The notes under the pieces were generated by a model, which was not told where the DNA came from, did not search any database, and worked only from the letters and a program-made list of their open reading frames with translations. Both the position numbers and the translations under genes were made by a program. Of a DNA stretch of 64,000 nucleotides, positions 62,001-64,000 are shown in pieces. Origin of the DNA: Eopsaltria australis (taxonomy: Eukaryota > Chordata > Aves > Passeriformes > Petroicidae); contig JAVTVJ010000469.1 of NCBI GenBank assembly GCA_034509425.1, positions 558,001 through 622,000 on the forward strand. The letters run 5' to 3'. The first letter of the stretch is position 1, and each line of letters opens with the position of its first letter.

Positions 62001-64000
62001 AATATGCAAATAGTTAAACAAACTCTCACTCTGTTTACAGAACTGCAGTGAGCATGAGCAGGTGTTACACCATCCTCCTGCCCCTCTAAAAAGCCAAAGG
62101 TAAGTGAAACAAAGTCACCTATGTCACAGGCCACCAAATATCCCAAATTACTGACGTCTAATTGGAAAGATCCTTATTGGTTTTTTTTTCAAAATAACCT
62201 ACAACTCTTTGCATCTGTACAATTACCTATAAGCTAAAAGTTAGGACTGAATCTAGAAACAAGAATGCAGGTGATGCTCACCTGAGCTACTGCTTCAGCT
62301 CACTAAAAGAAACATGATATACTGCCAGAGATGATTTCAGCTGGTTTTACACTTCAGTTTTTGAATACCAGTTTGGAGGTTTGATCCATGGTAAGTAATG
62401 AATATCCACATTTCTTGACTGTAGCGTTAAGGCTTTCTTCTTTTTAACTCCTGCTACTTTTTAGATGCTTCTCTTAAGCATGCAGCATAAAATGAAATCC
62501 CAGTTATTCTGGAACAGATCATAATTTTTTCCAAACTGCCCATTAAGGAGAAAGAAACTATTAAAAGATGGATGAACCTGAACATCCTGTAGATGAAATA
62601 AAATACAACAGTCATTTCACTAACATCAACTCAGGCAGTTCATAACCTTGTGCAGCAGTGACATTAACTGGTATTTGCTTACTGTTTTTTTAAGACAAGG
62701 CAAGGATTTAAAGTCCTAAATGACTATGACGTGAATGATGAATAAGCAGGCTGCAAGATTTTGTGTTCCTTATGCAGGTAAGTGATGATACCTGTCAGGT
62801 GTCACCAGCATGGTGCTATGGCAGGAGGCAGTGCCCTACCACACTCCCCAAGAGCATTTTCTAAGACTAACAGCTAAAAGCCATGAATACAAAACAGCCA
62901 ATTCCAGAGAAACTAGAGATTTTTAAGATTCAAGAACTGTGATCACAACATCTTATTTCTCTAGAAAATGAATGAAGCCTGAAGAGATCAAGAGGCATAA
63001 GCTAAGCCAGGCTGATGATCCAGACATCAGAGAACCCAGACGAAAATCACTTGCCTAAAATGAATGCAACCAACAAATAACTGTTCCAAGAAGCACTGAA
63101 GGTTGATGGGGTCCTGGCATCAATGTGTGGATATAAAGCTCTAAAACTCACTCAAACCAAGCTGACTTCTGGACCTAAAACTCTTGGGTTACAAGATGTG
63201 CAATTTGTATCAGAAAGGACTCAGACAACAGGGCAAAACCTCAAAGCCAAAAAAGGCTCGATCTCATCCTTCCAGTTACCTCTGGTAATGCTCTGGAAGA
63301 TGGAAACTCTTCCAACTCAGCAGCACTAGGAAGACAGAACTACAGAGATGGGAACACCTCAATGGAATGGGAAGGTTTTTAGAGTAAACTAAGCAGAACC
63401 AGCTCTAACTGCAACACCTCAAACATCACCTTCTACTGCCACACCTCAGACATTGCCCTGGACTCTATAAGTGATGTCAGGAGCTCCTATTTGTGGACAA
63501 AACCCACCAAAATGAACAAAAGGACTGAAAATATTTTACTTCTTGTAAACGTAAGTGTGGTAGGAGGCTGAAGACCAAGCCTAGAAGAGCCATCATGAAA
63601 AGGGGAAAAGGTCCAAGCCCAAAGGGAAGAGGGTGACCCATGAAGTGGAAACACAAAGAGACAAGCACAGAGCTCCATGGCAAAACACATAAAAGCTGAA
63701 AAGCTGCAGGCAAAGCTACCCTTTTTGTTCGGATTTTGGCAAGACCAGGAACTTCCCTGAGAGAAACTGGAAAGGATGCAGGTGTATGGGGCCTGACACC
63801 TTTGTGACCAAAGACAGAGAGGCTGCAGGCATAGCTCAAGCACAAGAAAAGCAAGGGTTGAGCAAGGAAAGGTGTACCAGTGCCTTACCTCTCTGCAGCT
63901 CCCAAGGGCTGCCCTCCTTCAGCCAGATCTTGCAGCTCTGTGCTGCTCCTCACCAGGTATCAATGGACAAAACACCAGAACTATTTGGTTCAATTCTTCT
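59053..64000. other. Right-hand intergenic stretch, no supported gene
   Basis: By vertebrate gene order HNRNPR would be expected beyond HTR1D on this side, but none of its RGG-rich or RRM coding sequence is visible. A minus-strand frame at 61351-61743 has a hydrophobic stretch and a consensus donor, but no second exon can be identified. A short CA-rich run lies at about 59860-59880. Confidence 0.35.

Noticed and set aside
1..64000. CRISPR arrays, prophage, defence or biosynthetic gene clusters, rRNA or tRNA genes
   Set aside because: No regularly spaced repeats, operon structure or RNA-gene box motifs were seen; the DNA is vertebrate nuclear.
59053..64000. HNRNPR 3' exons expected from synteny
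   Set aside because: No RRM or RGG-rich tail coding sequence on either strand.

Overview
This window is nuclear DNA from a vertebrate, most likely a bird and probably a songbird. The evidence is one intact intronless GPCR coding region of clear vertebrate type, scattered fragments of CR1-type LINEs (including the 8-bp ATTCTATG-like 3' terminal repeats typical of avian CR1), short retroviral LTRs, and long single-copy stretches without open frames. There are no operons, CRISPR arrays, rRNA genes or recognisable tRNA genes.

Layout. Positions 1-4200 hold no recognisable exon. A CpG island at about 4200-5420 has a CRE palindrome, a minus-strand YY1 element and a good minus-strand splice donor. 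It is best read as the promoter and non-coding first exon of a gene running leftward off the window, and vertebrate synteny suggests LUZP1. The only complete protein-coding gene is HTR1D (serotonin receptor 1D), minus strand, CDS 13213-14349, 378 residues. A candidate splice acceptor lies 35 nt upstream of its ATG, and a consensus minus-strand donor lies about 9.7 kb further upstream inside a second CpG island (about 23760-24740). The inferred gene therefore has a non-coding exon 1 in the second island, one long 5'UTR intron (about 14385-24114), and a single coding exon ending near a polyA signal at 12517-12522. From 24.8 kb to 64 kb I find no supported gene.

The non-genic part is a mosaic of old retroelements. 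It includes a solo LTR at 11245-11620 with a perfect 6-bp target duplication, a pair of near-identical 0.4-kb LTR-like repeats (41120-41517 and 55286-55715), and a second pair of diverged LTR-like repeats (about 37.8-38.4 and 39.2-39.9 kb) flanking an inverted nest of CR1 pieces. There is also a cluster of LTR ends at 42.2-43.4 kb and an antisense LTR at about 52.77-53.56 kb. Short G-rich repeats, a pyrimidine tract and one strong CTCF-like motif complete the inventory.

I found no previously undescribed multi-gene system. The points most worth a second look are the HTR1D gene model, the two CpG-island promoters and the retroelement structures.
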